A DNA stretch of 6,581 nt, from assembly GCA_050115015.1 (NCBI GenBank), contig JASFRI010000241.1, positions 1 through 6,581 on the forward strand, given 5' to 3'. The notes under the pieces are model-generated. The model had not been told where the DNA came from and did no database searches. It saw only the letters and a list, made by a program, of their open reading frames with translations. Source of the stretch: JASFRI01 sp050115015 (GTDB lineage: Bacteria; Acidobacteriota; Polarisedimenticolia; CBDVAL01). A program made the translations under genes and the position numbers. Shown here piece by piece: positions 5,532-6,581 of this stretch (its first letter is position 1; the number at the start of each line of letters is the position of its first letter).

Positions 5532-6581
5532 GTGGACAGGATCCGGATTCAGGGTGGCACCCCGCTGCGGGGCCGTGTGCCCGTGAGCGGTGCCAAGAAC
5601 GCGGCGCTCCCCGCCATGGCGGCGTCCCTCCTCACCGAGGAGCCCGTCCGCCTCATGAACGTGCCCATGGTCCGGGACGTCCGTACCATGGCCCGCCTCC
5701 TGGAGTTGCTGGGTGCGGCCGGCCCGGTGCTGCGGGACCACGCATTCGACGTGCGTGTTCCCGAGGTGATGGCGCCGGAAGCGCCCTACGAGCTGGTAAA
5801 GACGATGCGCGCCTCGGTGCTGGCCCTGGGACCCCTGACGGCCCGGGAGGGGCGGGCGCGGGTCTCGCTGCCGGGCGGCTGCGCCATCGGCGAGCGACCC
5901 GTGGAGCAGCACATGGAGGGCCTGCGCCGGCTGGGGGCGCGGGTGGAGATCGAGCACGGGTACCTGGTCTCGCGGGCGCAACGCCTCGTGGGAGCGGAGT
6001 TCAACTTCGCCATGGAGACGGTCACCGGCACCGAGAACCTCATGATGGCCGCGACACTCGCCCGTGGCACCACCGTGCTGCGCGGGTGCGCCCAGGAGCC
6101 CGAGGTGAGCGACCTCGCGGCCCTGCTCGTTGCCATGGGAGCCCGGATCGAGGGTGCCGGGACCTCCACGATCCGCGTCGAGGGGGTGGACCGGCTGGAC
6201 GGCGCGACGCATCGCCTCATCCCCGACCGGATCGAGGCCGGGACTTTTCTGCTGGCCGCGGCGATCACCGGGGGAGACGTGGTGGTGGCGGATTGCCGGC
6301 CGGACCACCTGGAGGCGCTGATCGGCAACCTGCAGGAGATGGGCCTGGGGCTCGAGGTGGGGGAGGACAGCCTGCACGCCCGTCCGTCGGGCCCCCTCGT
6401 GGCGCGCGACATCCGGACGGCACCCTACCCCGGCTTCCCGACGGATCTCCAGGCCCAGTTCATGACGCTGGCGACGCAGTGTCGCGGCAGCTCGGTGATC
6501 CACGAGGAGATCTTCGAGAACCGCTTCATGCACGTCGCCGAGCTGCGACGGATGGGCGCGGACGTGCAGTCCGATGGGCGC
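5532..6581 (+). CDS. murA: UDP-N-acetylglucosamine 1-carboxyvinyltransferase MurA, 3' end beyond window
   Basis: Cytoplasmic enzyme for the first committed step of peptidoglycan synthesis: it transfers enolpyruvate from PEP to UDP-GlcNAc. The frame runs open to the right edge; 350 of roughly 420 residues are present. The start is GTG at 5532, preceded by GGAG (5523-5526), and the N-terminus VDRIRIQGGTPLRGRVPVSGAKNAALP aligns with family starts. Key residues are in place: Lys22 in SGAKNAA, the KTMRAS segment with Arg93, the catalytic loop SLPGGCAIGERP with Cys117 and Arg122 (equivalent to Cys115 and Arg120 of E. coli), DRIEAGTFL at 232-240, and Asp305 in FPTDLQAQF, the base-region aspartate. 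The C-terminal arginine near residue 397 lies outside. The cysteine (not aspartate) form is the one normally inactivated by fosfomycin. The gene is divergent from the zinc-ribbon gene; no strong promoter of its own is visible apart from a weak TAATCT at 5484-5489. Confidence 0.97.
   Translation, partial: MDRIRIQGGTPLRGRVPVSGAKNAALPAMAASLLTEEPVRLMNVPMVRDVRTMARLLELLGAAGPVLRDHAFDVRVPEVMAPEAPYELVKTMRASVLALGPLTAREGRARVSLPGGCAIGERPVEQHMEGLRRLGARVEIEHGYLVSRAQRLVGAEFNFAMETVTGTENLMMAATLARGTTVLRGCAQEPEVSDLAALLVAMGARIEGAGTSTIRVEGVDRLDGATHRLIPDRIEAGTFLLAAAITGGDVVVADCRPDHLEALIGNLQEMGLGLEVGEDSLHARPSGPLVARDIRTAPYPGFPTDLQAQFMTLATQCRGSSVIHEEIFENRFMHVAELRRMGADVQSDGR

Noticed and set aside
5511..6533. A 340-residue minus-strand frame opposite murA
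   Set aside because: The plus strand encodes MurA with all expected motifs throughout this interval; the His/Arg-rich antisense translation shows no domain.
1..6581. A dedicated new defence, mobile or biosynthetic system
   Set aside because: All six genes belong to known families with intact motifs, spacing is normal, and no transposase, integrase, repeat array or toxin-like gene is present.

Overview
The window is an ordinary, gene-dense stretch of a very GC-rich bacterial chromosome. Third codon positions are strongly G/C and long shadow reading frames run opposite the real genes. The gene content (seryl-tRNA synthetase, MurA, an FmdB-type zinc ribbon, a ClC channel with cytoplasmic regulatory domains, a divalent anion/sodium symporter) fits a free-living bacterium. 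A high-GC proteobacterial or deltaproteobacterial-type lineage is my guess from the flavour of the proteins, and the sequence does not prove it. I see no mobile element, CRISPR array, tRNA, rRNA or phage gene.

Layout from left to right: the 3' part of a ClC chloride channel/transporter gene (+, enters from the left edge) converges on serS (-). Upstream of serS on the same strand lies a DUF523-DUF1722 (TudS/YbgA-type) gene, 55 bases away, and each of the two has its own candidate extended -10 element. The DUF523-DUF1722 gene is divergent from a DASS/SLC13-family symporter gene (+). Their shared control region carries a consensus TATAAT box and a strong GC-rich inverted repeat that overlaps the symporter's ribosome binding site. 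The symporter gene converges on a small FmdB-family zinc-ribbon gene (-), which is divergent from murA (+). murA runs off the right edge with about 70 residues missing.

Functionally the genes are a mix: translation (serS), peptidoglycan precursor synthesis (murA), ion and dicarboxylate/anion transport (ClC, DASS), and two poorly understood metal-binding proteins (a probable Fe-S desulfidase-like protein and a zinc ribbon). Nothing shows that they form one pathway. Coding density is high: the two convergent junctions are 13 and 14 bases long, and no stretch over 100 bases is unexplained.

I found no convincing new system. The points most worth a second look are the dyad/hairpin in the symporter leader, the possible leaderless start of the DUF523-DUF1722 gene, and the ClC-CBS-RCK_C domain architecture.
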